Numbered from the stretch's first letter, positions 17,320 through 26,370 are shown. The stretch: 64,000 nt of DNA from DATAPE01 sp034667525 (GCA_034667525.1 JAXDJO010000015.1:1-64000), one strand, 5' to 3'. Notes: generated by a model not told the origin, from the sequence alone. Translations and numbers: made by a program.

Positions 17320-18743
17320 GATTCGAGCCCCAGGGCCTCTTGCATACCGAGAAAGCCGCGGCTCCCGAACAGACGGGTCCGGGAGAGAAGCACGATCGCG
17401 GGGCGGGTAAAGAAGTAGTAGATCAGAACGTCTACCAATGTCGAAAGTCCCAGCGTCAGCGCGAATCCCTTGACTGCACCAACGGCGAGAAAGAACAGGA
17501 TCACTGCCGCGCTCGCGGTCACCACGTCCGCCACGAGGATGGTCCGAAGGGCGCGGGCGGTTCCCCGCTCGACCGATGCCCGGATGCTCTTGCCTGACCG
17601 CGTCTCATCCTTGAGCCGTTCGAACGCGACGATGTACGAATCGGTCGTGATCCCTATCGAAACGATGATTCCGGCGATACCGGCCAGGCTGAGGGCAAGG
17701 CCGGCGGTCTGTCCCAACGTCGACAGGATGGTGAAGACAGCGGTCGAAAAGAGGATGAGGCCCCCCCAGATGATGAGGCCGAGGGCCCGGTAGTAAAGCA
17801 GCACATAGATCAGCACGAGACCCACCCCGATCAGACCCGCCCGGATCCCGGCGTCGAGGGAATCCCGGCCGAGACTTGGCGATACCCGTTCGGTCGACTG
17901 CTGTTGAAGGGTGATCGGCAGGGCACCGGTCTGCAGAACCAGCGCCAGGTTCTTCGCGGCGGCCTCGCCCCCGACGTTGATCTGAGTATTCCCGCCGGTG
18001 ATCCCGGTGTTGCAAGCCACACCGGAGGTTCCCCCCGACGGCGGCTGCATGCCGGCAGCCGACGCCACCTTGCCGTCGAGCACGATAGCCACTTCGTCTT
18101 GCGGCGCTTGTTGCTTGTCGCGCAGGCAGGCGAGCCTGCTCGTGAACGCCGCCCACTTGCTGGAACCTTCGCCGTTCATATTGATGGTGACCGACCAGTT
18201 CCCGCTGGTCGGATCCACGACCGCCTCCGCCTTGGTGACAACATCACCGGTGAGCACTGCTGGCGCCAGCTTGTAGAGGTTGGTGTTGCCGGCCACCGCC
18301 GACGGATACACGACGGTCTTGTTGTTGGCGGTTTGGCTCGCGTCCTTCGTGACCGCCGGCTTCTTCTTCTTTGGCGTTGCCGCGGGGATGATCTGCTCGA
18401 CCTGGCGGAAAGTGAGCTGGGCCGTGGTCCCGATGACCTTCAAAGCCCTGTCCGCGTTCTTGACGGCGGGGATCTCAACGATGATGTCGTTGGATCCTGA
18501 CGGAGTGACCGTCGCCTCGGTCACCCCCGTAGCGTTGACGCGAGCCTCGATGATCGAAGCCGTCTTGGCGAGAACGTCCTTGGAGACGTTCTGACTGCTC
18601 TTGGCGTGGAGGATGACGCTGGTGCCACCGGCCAGGTCAAGGCCCAGCTTGGGCCGCACCCCGGTAACCATGACGACCGCGAACCCGCCCAGGCAAACGA
18701 CCAGAGCCATCACAAGGTACGTCGGGTATCGCTTGTTGCGCAT
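17316..18743 (-). CDS. secD: Protein translocase subunit SecD
   Basis: This is the partner of SecF. The 475-residue protein has an N-terminal helix, a large extracytoplasmic part starting VRPKLGLDLAGGTSVILHAK, and five C-terminal helices with GIIVSIGITTDSYIVAFERLKDE, matching the conserved SecD helix 4 region. The extracytoplasmic part carries lysine-, threonine- and alanine-rich low-complexity segments (near residues 140-155) that look like lineage-specific insertions. It sits between yajC (25 bases upstream) and secF (overlapping). Confidence 0.96.
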   Translation of the reverse strand: MRNKRYPTYLVMALVVCLGGFAVVMVTGVRPKLGLDLAGGTSVILHAKSSQNVSKDVLAKTASIIEARVNATGVTEATVTPSGSNDIIVEIPAVKNADRALKVIGTTAQLTFRQVEQIIPAATPKKKKPAVTKDASQTANNKTVVYPSAVAGNTNLYKLAPAVLTGDVVTKAEAVVDPTSGNWSVTINMNGEGSSKWAAFTSRLACLRDKQQAPQDEVAIVLDGKVASAAGMQPPSGGTSGVACNTGITGGNTQINVGGEAAAKNLALVLQTGALPITLQQQSTERVSPSLGRDSLDAGIRAGLIGVGLVLIYVLLYYRALGLIIWGGLILFSTAVFTILSTLGQTAGLALSLAGIAGIIVSIGITTDSYIVAFERLKDETRSGKSIRASVERGTARALRTILVADVVTASAAVILFFLAVGAVKGFALTLGLSTLVDVLIYYFFTRPAIVLLSRTRLFGSRGFLGMQEALGLES

Positions 18744-18768
18744 AGACCAAAGATTCCTTCGAAAGGCT

Positions 18769-19119
18769 CTAGTTGTCTTCTTCTCCGGTCACTTCTTCGA
18801 GACCCGGATCCTCTTCCTCTTCCACGGCGTCCACTTCGTCGTCGTCCTCCACTTCGTCGACGTCGTCCACCTTGCGCGCCACCGCGGATTTCAGCAACCG
18901 CACGCGGGTGCCGAGGGCTACTTCCAGCTCGAAGGTCTCTTCATCCTCGTCGGTGATGCGGCCGAACAAGCCGCCTATCGTGACGATCTCGTCCCCCAGG
19001 CCGATGCTCTCGACGAGCTGGCGATGCTGCTCGACCCTCTTCTTCTGAGGACGGATCAGGAGAAAGTAGAAGATCGCCACCATGACGACCAGAAAGATGA
19101 GGCTTGAAGCTCCCTGCAC
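18769..19119 (-). CDS. yajC: Preprotein translocase auxiliary subunit YajC
   Basis: This 116-residue protein has a single N-terminal helix (SLIFLVVMVAIFYFLLIRPQKKR), the family signature LIRPQKKR, and the short cytoplasmic domain with LGDEIVTIGGLFGRI. The C-terminal 35 residues are almost entirely acidic (DDVDEVEDDDEV...), an extension not needed for the YajC fold. The start is a GTG at 19119. It is the first gene of the yajC-secD-secF group and is separated from the upstream dehydrogenase gene by a good intrinsic terminator. Confidence 0.93.
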   Translation of the reverse strand: MQGASSLIFLVVMVAIFYFLLIRPQKKRVEQHRQLVESIGLGDEIVTIGGLFGRITDEDEETFELEVALGTRVRLLKSAVARKVDDVDEVEDDDEVDAVEEEEDPGLEEVTGEEDN

Positions 19120-19154
19120 TTGCCACGTCCCTTCGAACTAGAGGTCCTCACGCG

Positions 19155-19177
19155 TAAAAAGCCGCATCCCGGCGGCT
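19155..19177 (-). terminator. Intrinsic terminator after the PQQ-type dehydrogenase gene
   Basis: On the minus strand AGCCGC (19177-19172) and GCGGCT (19165-19160) form a perfect 6-bp stem around a 6-base loop, followed at once by a T-run. It ends transcripts of the sulfatase-dehydrogenase pair and isolates yajC. Confidence 0.75.
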
Positions 19178-19211
19178 CGTCGGCAATCCTAACGCGGCCG
19201 GGCAGCTACGG

Positions 19212-20321
19212 CTAAGAGCTCACCAGGCGGTAGATGGCGGTGGGGGTCAAGAAGTACAACCACCCGCCGGGTCCCTTCGACACGTCGACGATGCCTTCAG
19301 GGGCGTTATAGATCACGCTCTGGGACAGTACGTGGCGTCCTGTGCGGTCCAGGTGGAAGCGATGGAGGCGCCCGCTGCTGTAATCGCCCATGTACACCGA
19401 CCCCGACAGCGTTTTCAACCGGCCGCGATACCACCACGGGTCCGTGGGGACGATCGTCGGGGTCCAGCGGACCAATGGTCCCTTGGGATTCGGTCCCACA
19501 CCCCGGGTCCCGCATTGGTAGTTCACCCCCCACCCGTAATTACGGCCCTTCTCGATCCGATTGAGCTCGTCGTCGCACGAGGGACCGTTCTCACTCTCGA
19601 TCAGCAGCCTGGTGCCGGGCTTGTGCGTCAGACCGAACGGATTCCGATGCCCGAAGGTCCAGATGGGGCTGCGGGCCCCGGGCTTGGAAAAGGGGTTGCC
19701 CCGGGGGATTTTTCCTCCTGGACGCACGCGAAGCAGCTTGCCCAAGCGGGTCGACAACGATTGAGCGTTGGCCGGATCGTGGGCTTCACCCGTGGTGACG
19801 AACAGTCTTCCGTGCACGAACTCGAGCTGTCCGCCGTTGTGGTAGCCGCTCGAAGACGCGCTGAGGTGCCGAACGATCGCCTTGGCTCTTCTGCACCGGT
19901 TGTGGATCACCGTAAACCGCGTCACCCGGTTCTCCAGGGGAGAAGCGTTGGTGTAATAGACGTAGAGCTGGTGATTGCTGCGGAAGTGACTGCGTAGCGC
20001 GATGCCCAGAGCACCCCGCTCCCCCGCCGCGTTCACGTCGAGGTTCACACAGGCCCTGCGCAACAACCTGCCTCTGACCATCACGCGCACCTTGCCGGTC
20101 GCCTTCTCTGTGAAGAAGAGCTTCTTGCTACCAGGCACCCACGCCATATCGACCGGGAAATCAAGCCTCCCCTGATAGCGAACCACGCGGAAGCTGCCCG
20201 CGGCGGTTGCGGATGTCGCAGCATTTGTGGGCGGCGCAGCCCCTCCAGGGTGCCCCGCGGAGCAACCCGCGATCGCGACGCAGGACACCAGCAGCGCGAG
20301 GCGACGCAGCATCACGAGCAT
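19212..20321 (-). CDS. Exported PQQ-dependent sugar dehydrogenase-like lipoprotein
   Basis: This 369-residue protein belongs to the soluble glucose/sorbosone dehydrogenase beta-propeller family. Visible family features are LDFPVDMAWVPGSKKLFFTEK, the catalytic-loop GYHNGGQLEFVHGRLFVTTGE, and PIWTFGHRNPFGL. The N-terminus is a lipoprotein signal with lipobox AIAGC (Cys20), so it is probably anchored outside the membrane. PQQ use is known for some relatives only; no PQQ synthesis genes are in the window. The sulfatase gene ends one base upstream of its ATG, so both are likely one transcript, ended by the terminator at 19155-19177. Confidence 0.88.
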   Translation of the reverse strand: MLVMLRRLALLVSCVAIAGCSAGHPGGAAPPTNAATSATAAGSFRVVRYQGRLDFPVDMAWVPGSKKLFFTEKATGKVRVMVRGRLLRRACVNLDVNAAGERGALGIALRSHFRSNHQLYVYYTNASPLENRVTRFTVIHNRCRRAKAIVRHLSASSSGYHNGGQLEFVHGRLFVTTGEAHDPANAQSLSTRLGKLLRVRPGGKIPRGNPFSKPGARSPIWTFGHRNPFGLTHKPGTRLLIESENGPSCDDELNRIEKGRNYGWGVNYQCGTRGVGPNPKGPLVRWTPTIVPTDPWWYRGRLKTLSGSVYMGDYSSGRLHRFHLDRTGRHVLSQSVIYNAPEGIVDVSKGPGGWLYFLTPTAIYRLVSS

Positions 20322-21737
20322 CTACGGACAGGAGGCGCCGGAACAGGTTCGAGCTTTGTGAAGGAGCGCTGCGGCGCGCCGGATCGCAGCTTTGTTCGTC
20401 GGGTGCTTGCTCGCGATGACGTTGTGCAACTCCCCCGGATCCGTGAGCAGGTTGTAGTACTCGCGGAACTCTACTCGCCCTCCACGGTAGTACTCGGTGT
20501 ATTGGTAGGTATGCGAGCGCAAGGATGCCCACGAGGGCATGCGGAGCTTGTGGCCCTTGAAGTACTCCGTGAGCACGGCTTTCCTGGGTCGGCCTTTGCC
20601 CAACAGCGACCGTCCGTCCATCGGACGAGCCGGATCCGCTGAGAGCCCCGCCGCGTCGAGGATCGTCGGAGCCAGATCGACGTTGCTTACCAAGCGATCG
20701 ACCTCGCCCGCGGGGATCCTGCCCGGCCACCGCGCGAGCAGGGGCACCCGGATCGATTCCGTGTAGGGAACGATCTTGCCTTTCAGGCCGTGCTCTCCCC
20801 ACATGAACCCGTTGTCGGACGTGAAAAAGATGAGGGTATTGCGAGCCTCATGCAATCGTCTTAATTGATGGAACAGCCTGCCCATCATGTCGTCCACCGA
20901 CATCAGTGTTCTGAACTGTGCCCGCCGCAGTAACTTTCCCCTTAAGAGGGGGACCGATCTTCGGGCTCCGACAAAGGGGGGCTTATCGGAAAGATTGACC
21001 TCCCTCGTTCCGGCATCGCCATTCCACTTGGGGACGGCTGCATGCGCGTACTTGTGGGCAGGCGTGAAGGGGAAGTGCGGCGCGGCCGTAGCAAGATAAA
21101 GGAACCAGGGCTGCCCTTGCCTCGACGCTGTCGACCGCAGGAATGAATCTGCCCTGCGCCCGATGAACCCCGTCGAATAGGCGGGGACGTGCACGATGTT
21201 GCCGTTCACGTTCCAGATGCCGTTGCGATATCCATACCTGCTCGCCCTGAAGATCGCCCACTTGTCGAAGAAGGGCGGTGGCTTCGGGGTTGGCCACGAG
21301 TTGAGGTACTTCCCATAGATGCCCGTGCGGTAGCCAGCTTCCTGCAGGTAGTGCTCGATCGTCGAGGCCTGCACCAGGTTGGTTGCCTCCTTCTCCGTCT
21401 TGACCCCATGGTTGTGTGGATAGCGGCCCGTAAAGATGGACGCCCGCGACGGGCAGCACAGCGGATCGCTTACGAACGCATTGGTGTAGCGAGTTCCATC
21501 ACGAAAGATCCGGCGCGTTTTGGGCATCACCCCGAGCCCCTGTCGCTGATCATCCGTAACCACAATCAGGATGTTGGGAGCGTTAGAGGCCGGATGAAGG
21601 GGAGTGCTACGAACCGATGGGCTCGGCGTACCTCCGCTGGTCGCGGGCTTGGTGGTCGAGAGCAATACCGCTCCGGCAACAACGATGACCAGCGCCACCG
21701 TGCCCGCGGCAACTCCTGCCCGCGTTCGGGTGTTCAT
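20322..21737 (-). CDS. Exported arylsulfatase-type sulfatase
   Basis: This 471-residue type I sulfatase has the metal-binding TDDQ (61-64) and the formylglycine signature C-C-P-S-R followed by ASIFTGR, with Cys94 as the residue to be converted. DNGFMWGEHG is the downstream metal-binding motif. An N-terminal helix (residues 8-27, starting AGVAAGTVALVIVVAGAVLL) acts as signal or anchor, so the enzyme works outside the cell membrane. I chose the ATG at 21737, which places the basic NTRTR before the helix; upstream in-frame ATGs at 21755 and 21791 are less likely. It is coupled to the dehydrogenase gene. Whether a formylglycine-generating enzyme exists is not visible here. Confidence 0.9.
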   Translation of the reverse strand: MNTRTRAGVAAGTVALVIVVAGAVLLSTTKPATSGGTPSPSVRSTPLHPASNAPNILIVVTDDQRQGLGVMPKTRRIFRDGTRYTNAFVSDPLCCPSRASIFTGRYPHNHGVKTEKEATNLVQASTIEHYLQEAGYRTGIYGKYLNSWPTPKPPPFFDKWAIFRASRYGYRNGIWNVNGNIVHVPAYSTGFIGRRADSFLRSTASRQGQPWFLYLATAAPHFPFTPAHKYAHAAVPKWNGDAGTREVNLSDKPPFVGARRSVPLLRGKLLRRAQFRTLMSVDDMMGRLFHQLRRLHEARNTLIFFTSDNGFMWGEHGLKGKIVPYTESIRVPLLARWPGRIPAGEVDRLVSNVDLAPTILDAAGLSADPARPMDGRSLLGKGRPRKAVLTEYFKGHKLRMPSWASLRSHTYQYTEYYRGGRVEFREYYNLLTDPGELHNVIASKHPTNKAAIRRAAALLHKARTCSGASCP

Positions 21738-21818
21738 CCTGTAAGCCCCCCCCATGGGCATCCGCGGATCGGCACAACAGGATATTGACACCGTCGCGAC
21801 CGCAAGAGAGCGTGACGC

Positions 21819-22841
21819 CTAGGAGCCGAAAAGAGTTGCCGCCGAGGGCGGCGGGGTCACCTGGAGGTGCCGGAACGCGGACTCGGTTGCGACCCGGCCG
21901 CGAGGGGTACGGCGAAGGAAACCGACCTGCATGAGGAAGGGCTCGTACACGTCTTCGATCGTGTCGGGTTCCTCCCCTACGGCCACTGCGAGAGTCGACA
22001 ATCCGACGGGTCCCCCGGCGAAGCGAGAGACGATGGCATCGAGTATGGCGCAATCGACCTTATCGAGTCCCAGAGCGTCCACTCCGAACACTTCGAGAGC
22101 GCGGCGAGCGACTTCCCCGTCGACCACTCCCTCGGCGCGCACCTGGGCGAAGTCACGAACCCGTCTGAGCAACCTGTTTGCGATCCGCGGGGTTCCTCGA
22201 GAACGTCGCGCCACTTCGAAGGTGCCGCCATCGTCTATCTGCACACCCAAGATTGCGGCGGACCGCCCGATGATGACCTCCAGGTCGGCTGCAGGGTAAT
22301 AGTCGAGCTTCTCCGCGAGGTCGAATCGGCTCCTTAGAGGACCAGTGATAAGACCGGCTCGCGTCGTCGCCCCGACCAGAGTGAAGCGCGGCAGGTCGAG
22401 CCGGATCGTTTGAGCGCTGGGCCCCTTTCCGATCACGAGGTCTAGCTGGAAGTCCTCCATCGCCGGGTAAAGCACCTCTTCCACGACGCGTGGCAGCCGG
22501 TGGATCTCGTCGATGAAGAGGACGTCGCCGTTCTCGAGATTCGTCAGGATCGCAGCGAGATCGCCCGCCCGTTCGAGAGCCGGGCCCGAGGTGGGACGGA
22601 TGCTCGCTCCCATCTCACGGGCGATGACGTGCGAAAGACTGGTCTTGCCCAGCCCGGGGGGGCCGCTCAAGAGCACGTGACCTGCAGCTTCGTTGCGTTC
22701 GCGCGCGGCCTCGAGCACGATCCTCAAGTTCTCTTTCAACGGGTGCTGTCCTACGAACTCGTCCAGCGTCCGGGGACGCAGCGTAATCTCGGTCTCCAGA
22801 TCCACTCCGTCGACCGCGGCGGCGAGCACCTCGTCACTCAC
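21819..22841 (-). CDS. ruvB: Holliday junction branch migration ATPase RuvB
   Basis: RuvB is the hexameric motor of the RuvABC resolvasome. The 340-residue protein has the family N-terminus LRPRTLDEFVGQ, Walker A GPPGLGKTSL, Walker B VLFIDEIHRL, sensor 1 VGATTRAG, the arginine finger region GPLRSRFD, and the C-terminal winged helix with GGPVGLSTLA and EPFLMQVGFLRRTPRGR. The GTG start overlaps the ruvA stop by four bases. The expected next gene yajC is displaced by the sulfatase/dehydrogenase pair. Confidence 0.97.
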   Translation of the reverse strand: MSDEVLAAAVDGVDLETEITLRPRTLDEFVGQHPLKENLRIVLEAARERNEAAGHVLLSGPPGLGKTSLSHVIAREMGASIRPTSGPALERAGDLAAILTNLENGDVLFIDEIHRLPRVVEEVLYPAMEDFQLDLVIGKGPSAQTIRLDLPRFTLVGATTRAGLITGPLRSRFDLAEKLDYYPAADLEVIIGRSAAILGVQIDDGGTFEVARRSRGTPRIANRLLRRVRDFAQVRAEGVVDGEVARRALEVFGVDALGLDKVDCAILDAIVSRFAGGPVGLSTLAVAVGEEPDTIEDVYEPFLMQVGFLRRTPRGRVATESAFRHLQVTPPPSAATLFGS

Positions 22842-23413
22842 GAGAGCACCTGCAGAGCCGACTTGATGACTTCTTCGATGCTGGCGCCGGAGGTCTCTTC
22901 GACTCGGCTGAGGGCCACTCTCACCTCACCCGGCGAATAACCGAGATTCTCGAGAGCCGATCGAGCTTTCGTGAGCACGTCTCCGCCTCCGGAAGCAACC
23001 TCGAGCTCGGAAGTGCCGAGCTTGTCCTTCAACTCGAGCACGATCCTCTCGGCAGTTTTCTTTCCGATGCCGGGAACCGAGGCAATCGAGACTGCGTCTT
23101 GCGCGACGAGGGCCCGGCGGAAAGACTCCGCCGAGAACGCCGAGCACATCTGCACCGCCACCTTGGGTCCCACCCCGCCGACTCCCAGAAGCGCCTCGAA
23201 CATCACCTGCTCGCTTTCGCTCTCGAATCCGTAGAGAGCGAGCAACTCCTCGCGCACATGGAGGTGCGTCCACAACCGGCACGATTGGCCGTCAGGAGGC
23301 AGCGCAGCCATCGTTGTGGTGGAACACGTGAGCTTGTAGCCGACCCCGCCGACATTCAGCAAGCACCCGTCCGCCGTCTTGCCGCCCAGTACCCCTTCGA
23401 GAAAGCCGATCAC
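22838..23413 (-). CDS. ruvA: Holliday junction DNA helicase subunit RuvA
   Basis: RuvA binds four-way DNA junctions and loads RuvB. The 191-residue protein has the N-terminal OB fold (MIGFLEGVLGGKTADGCLLN), the tandem helix-hairpin-helix domain (ALLGVGGVGPKVA, IASVPGIGKKTAERIVLELKDK), and the C-terminal domain III that contacts RuvB. It starts with GTG overlapping the ruvC stop and ends overlapping the ruvB start, so ruvC-ruvA-ruvB form one coupled operon under the SOS box upstream of ruvC. Confidence 0.96.
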   Translation of the reverse strand: MIGFLEGVLGGKTADGCLLNVGGVGYKLTCSTTTMAALPPDGQSCRLWTHLHVREELLALYGFESESEQVMFEALLGVGGVGPKVAVQMCSAFSAESFRRALVAQDAVSIASVPGIGKKTAERIVLELKDKLGTSELEVASGGGDVLTKARSALENLGYSPGEVRVALSRVEETSGASIEEVIKSALQVLS

Positions 23414-23910
23414 GTTGCCGCCCGATCGATAGCCGCCCGCAGGCGACTACGAGTCAGGTGACAGATGGCCATCGCGCACGCGTCTGCGGCGTCGGCTGGG
23501 GCGGGCGGACGAGCGAGTCCCAGAAGGGATGCAACCATCGCGCCCACCTGTTGCTTCGTTGCGTTGCCCACACCGACCACCGCCTGTTTGACCTCGAGGG
23601 GGGTGTATTCGAACACCGGAAGGCTGTTGGTCGCAGCCGTGGCGAGGGCGACGCCGGATGCTTGTCCGACCGCCATCGCAGTTCTTACGTTGATGTTGAA
23701 GAACAGCCTCTCCACCGACACGGCCTCGGGGTCGTAGCGACGAAGTAGGTCGGCGATCCCAGTCTGGAGGAATGCGAGCCGCTCGGCCTGCGGGGCTCCT
23801 GCCGGCGTGCGGAGGGCGCCGTGCGCGACGGCCGTAAGGCGGCCCTCGTTCCTCTCCACCACGCCGTATCCGGTAGTGGCAAAGCCCGGATCGATCCCGA
23901 TAACCCGCAA
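23410..23910 (-). CDS. ruvC: Crossover junction endodeoxyribonuclease RuvC
   Basis: RuvC cuts Holliday junctions. The 166-residue protein begins MRVIGIDPGFATTGYGVVE (first catalytic Asp) and has VSVERLFF (second acidic residue), with the last acidic residues in the DAADACAMAICH segment. The start is a TTG at 23910 with AGGAG 9 bases upstream; family alignment leaves little choice. A consensus actinobacterial LexA box lies just upstream at 23927-23942, so the ruvCAB operon is probably induced by DNA damage. Confidence 0.95.
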   Translation of the reverse strand: MRVIGIDPGFATTGYGVVERNEGRLTAVAHGALRTPAGAPQAERLAFLQTGIADLLRRYDPEAVSVERLFFNINVRTAMAVGQASGVALATAATNSLPVFEYTPLEVKQAVVGVGNATKQQVGAMVASLLGLARPPAPADAADACAMAICHLTRSRLRAAIDRAAT

Positions 23911-23926
23911 CTGGCTTCACTCCTAG

Positions 23927-23942
23927 TCGAACGCCTGTTCGT
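23927..23942 (-). promoter_or_regulatory. LexA (SOS) box upstream of ruvCAB
   Basis: The sequence TCGAAC-GCCT-GTTCGT matches the mycobacterial/actinobacterial SOS box TCGAAC-N4-GTTCGA in 11 of 12 defined positions. It lies 17 bases upstream of the ruvC start codon, just before its ribosome-binding site, where LexA would block transcription. Confidence 0.8.
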
Positions 23943-24084
23943 GGTCACAGTAGCGGAGCAAAGCGACAACTGCCCGGCTTTTCGAGGTCTAGGTCCTGCC
24001 TCTCTCACACCTCGCCACCGGTCGTGGTGGTGCGGATCGGGCCGCGCCGACCAGCGACTATCGACGCGGCGGTGGCCGAGATAG

Positions 24085-24834
24085 CTAGGTAGCCACCGAT
24101 GCGAGCACCTCGTCGGAGATGTCGAAGTTCGCGTATACCTCCTGGACGTCGTCCAACTCCTCGAGTGCATCGACAAGGTCGAGGACCTTCTTGGCGTCCG
24201 CTCCGTCGACCTCCACCGCCGACTTCGGGACCCGCGTCACCTCGTGGGACTCCGGCGTGATGCCGTTCCCCTCCAAAGCTTCAACGACCGCCTGCAGTGA
24301 CGCCGGGGGGGTCAAGACCTCGATCGACTCCTCCGAAGGGCGGATGTCTTCGGCTCCCGCATCCGCGGCCACCAGGAACACCTTCTCTTCGGAAGTTGCC
24401 GCTGCATCGAGAATGATCACACCCTTCTGATCGAACATCCACGAGACGGCTCCCGGCTCTGCCAGCTTTCCACCCTTTCCAACAAAGGTGCTGCGAACGT
24501 CTTGTGCGGTGCGGTTGCGGTTGTTGGTCAAGCATTCGACTAACACCGCCACACCTCCAGGCCCGTAGCCCTCGTAGGCGACCTCTTCATAAGCTTCCCC
24601 TTGAAGATCGCCGGTGCCTCTCTTGATGGCACGTTGGATGTTGTCGTGGGGAACGGAATTGGACTTCGCTTTCTCGACGGCAGAGGCCAGCGTGGGGTTC
24701 CCCTCGATGTTCCCACCGCCCTGTCTTGCTGCCACCTCGACGTAGCGCAGCAACTTTGCCCATAGCTTCGACCGTTGCGCGTCCTGCGCGCCCTTCTTGC
24801 GCTTGATCGTCGCCCATTTCGAGTGTCCAGACAT
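24085..24834 (-). CDS. yebC: YebC/PmpR family translation or transcription regulator
   Basis: This 249-residue protein has the strongly conserved start SGHSKWATIKRKKGAQDAQR and the central VAYEGYGPGGVAVLVECLTNNRNRTAQDVR. Family members have been described as DNA-binding transcription regulators and, more recently, as factors that help ribosomes through proline-rich stretches; the sequence does not choose between these. The start overlaps the pdxT stop by one base. A gap of about 145 bases with the SOS box separates it from ruvC. Confidence 0.95.
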   Translation of the reverse strand: MSGHSKWATIKRKKGAQDAQRSKLWAKLLRYVEVAARQGGGNIEGNPTLASAVEKAKSNSVPHDNIQRAIKRGTGDLQGEAYEEVAYEGYGPGGVAVLVECLTNNRNRTAQDVRSTFVGKGGKLAEPGAVSWMFDQKGVIILDAAATSEEKVFLVAADAGAEDIRPSEESIEVLTPPASLQAVVEALEGNGITPESHEVTRVPKSAVEVDGADAKKVLDLVDALEELDDVQEVYANFDISDEVLASVAT

Positions 24835-25406
24835 CAGCCGCTCACCATGTCCAGGAACATCTGATGGATCCTGTGGTCACCGGTCATTTCGGGATGGAAG
24901 CTCGATGCCAGAAGCCTGTCTTGTTTCACCAGCACGGGATGCCCATCGTATGTGGCGATGATGGAGACATCGTCACCGGCGCGTTCGATCAGCGGAGCGC
25001 GAATGAAAACCGCTCGGAAGGCGGAGTCGAGTCCTTCAACTTCCAGGTCGGCCTCGAACGATTCGACCTGACGGCCGTACGCGTTGCGTCTAATGTCAAC
25101 ATCGAGCGCTCCCACGCGATGCGGGGCCTCCTCCTTGCCCACCACCGTGTGCGCCATGAGGATGAGGCCCGCACACGTCCCGTATACGGGCATGCCATCT
25201 GCAACCTTGTCGTTGAGGGGCTGAAGGAGCTCGAACCTATCGAGCAACTTTCCGATCGTCGTCGATTCCCCGCCGGGAATGATCAGAGCTTGGACCGCAT
25301 CTAGCTCTTCGGCGCGTTTCACCCGAACTGGAGTCGCGCCCAGAGCATCCAATGCACGTTCGTGCTCGCGCACGTCGCCCTGGAGGGCGAGGACACCGAC
25401 TTTCAT
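24834..25406 (-). CDS. pdxT: Pyridoxal 5'-phosphate synthase glutaminase subunit PdxT
   Basis: PdxT releases ammonia from glutamine and passes it to PdxS. The 190-residue protein has the class I amidotransferase-like triad: Cys in PVYGTCAGLILMA, and His and Glu in SFHPEMTGDHRIH. The N-terminus MKVGVLALQGDVREH and PGGESTTIGKLL are family signatures. The frame is open upstream, but the ATG at 25406 matches the family start. It follows pdxS by 19 bases and overlaps yebC by one base. Confidence 0.96.
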   Translation of the reverse strand: MKVGVLALQGDVREHERALDALGATPVRVKRAEELDAVQALIIPGGESTTIGKLLDRFELLQPLNDKVADGMPVYGTCAGLILMAHTVVGKEEAPHRVGALDVDIRRNAYGRQVESFEADLEVEGLDSAFRAVFIRAPLIERAGDDVSIIATYDGHPVLVKQDRLLASSFHPEMTGDHRIHQMFLDMVSG

Positions 25407-25425
25407 GCCTCCAACTTCGAGGTCG

Positions 25426-26325
25426 TCACCAGCCGCGTTTCGCGAGGCGTTCGTTGTCCGGGATATCGGCCACGTTGATGCCCACCATGGCTTCGCCAAG
25501 CCCATGGGAGACCTTGGAGATGATCTCGGGATCGTTGAAGTAAGTGGTGGCTTCGACTATCGCGCGAGCCCGCTCTGCAGGATCGCCTGATTTGAAGATC
25601 CCGGAGCCCACGAAGACTCCATCAGCTCCGAGTTGCATCATCAATGCGGCGTCCGCCGGAGTAGCGATACCCCCTGCCGTGAACAACACCACGGGCAGCA
25701 TCCCGGTTTGCGCGACCTCTCGCACGAGCTCGTACGGCGCCCCCAGCTCTTTGGCCGCGGCCATGAGCTCCTCGGCCCCCATCCCGGCGAGACGTCTGAC
25801 CGACGAGGTGATCGAGCGCATGTGCCGGACAGCCTCGACGACATTGCCCGTGCCCGCCTCCCCCTTCGACCGGATCATCGCCGCGCCCTCGCCGATCCTG
25901 CGCAGCGCTTCGCCCAGGTTGGTCGCGCCACAGACGAAGGGCACGTTGAACTCCCACTTGTTGACGTGATTCGCCTCGTCGGCGGGCGTGAGAACTTCGG
26001 ATTCATCGATGTAGTCGACACCGAGCACCTGGAGCACTTGGGCCTCGACAAAGTGGCCGATACGGCACTTCGCCATGACCGGGATCGAGACGGTGTCGAT
26101 GATCTCTGCAACCTTCTCGGGATCGGCCATACGAACCACGCCACCTTCGGCGCGGATGTCGGCAGGCACCCGCTCCAGCGCCATCACCGCCACGGCGCCT
26201 GCCTCTTCGGCGATCTTGGCCTGGTCTGCGGACGTCACGTCCATGATGACCCCGCCCTTGAGCATCTCGGCGAGGCCTCGTTTGACGCGCTGGCTTCCGG
26301 TTTCGTGCAGCGAAGAGTCGGCCAT
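25426..26325 (-). CDS. pdxS: Pyridoxal 5'-phosphate synthase lyase subunit PdxS
   Basis: PdxS makes PLP from ribose 5-phosphate, glyceraldehyde 3-phosphate and ammonia from PdxT. The 299-residue TIM barrel shows GGVIMDVTSADQAKIAEEAGA, MALERVPADIRAEGGVVRM, VMAKCRIGHFVEAQ (active-site Lys), and RSKGEAGTGN (second Lys). The ATG at 26325 has AAGGAG 6 bases upstream. It is the first gene of the pdxS-pdxT-yebC group; a possible minus 10 element (TACACT) lies at 26362-26367. Confidence 0.97.
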   Translation of the reverse strand: MADSSLHETGSQRVKRGLAEMLKGGVIMDVTSADQAKIAEEAGAVAVMALERVPADIRAEGGVVRMADPEKVAEIIDTVSIPVMAKCRIGHFVEAQVLQVLGVDYIDESEVLTPADEANHVNKWEFNVPFVCGATNLGEALRRIGEGAAMIRSKGEAGTGNVVEAVRHMRSITSSVRRLAGMGAEELMAAAKELGAPYELVREVAQTGMLPVVLFTAGGIATPADAALMMQLGADGVFVGSGIFKSGDPAERARAIVEATTYFNDPEIISKVSHGLGEAMVGINVADIPDNERLAKRGW

Positions 26326-26370
26326 GGAAAGCTCCTTGATCGGGGCCGGAACTGGCTCCCTAGTGTAAAG

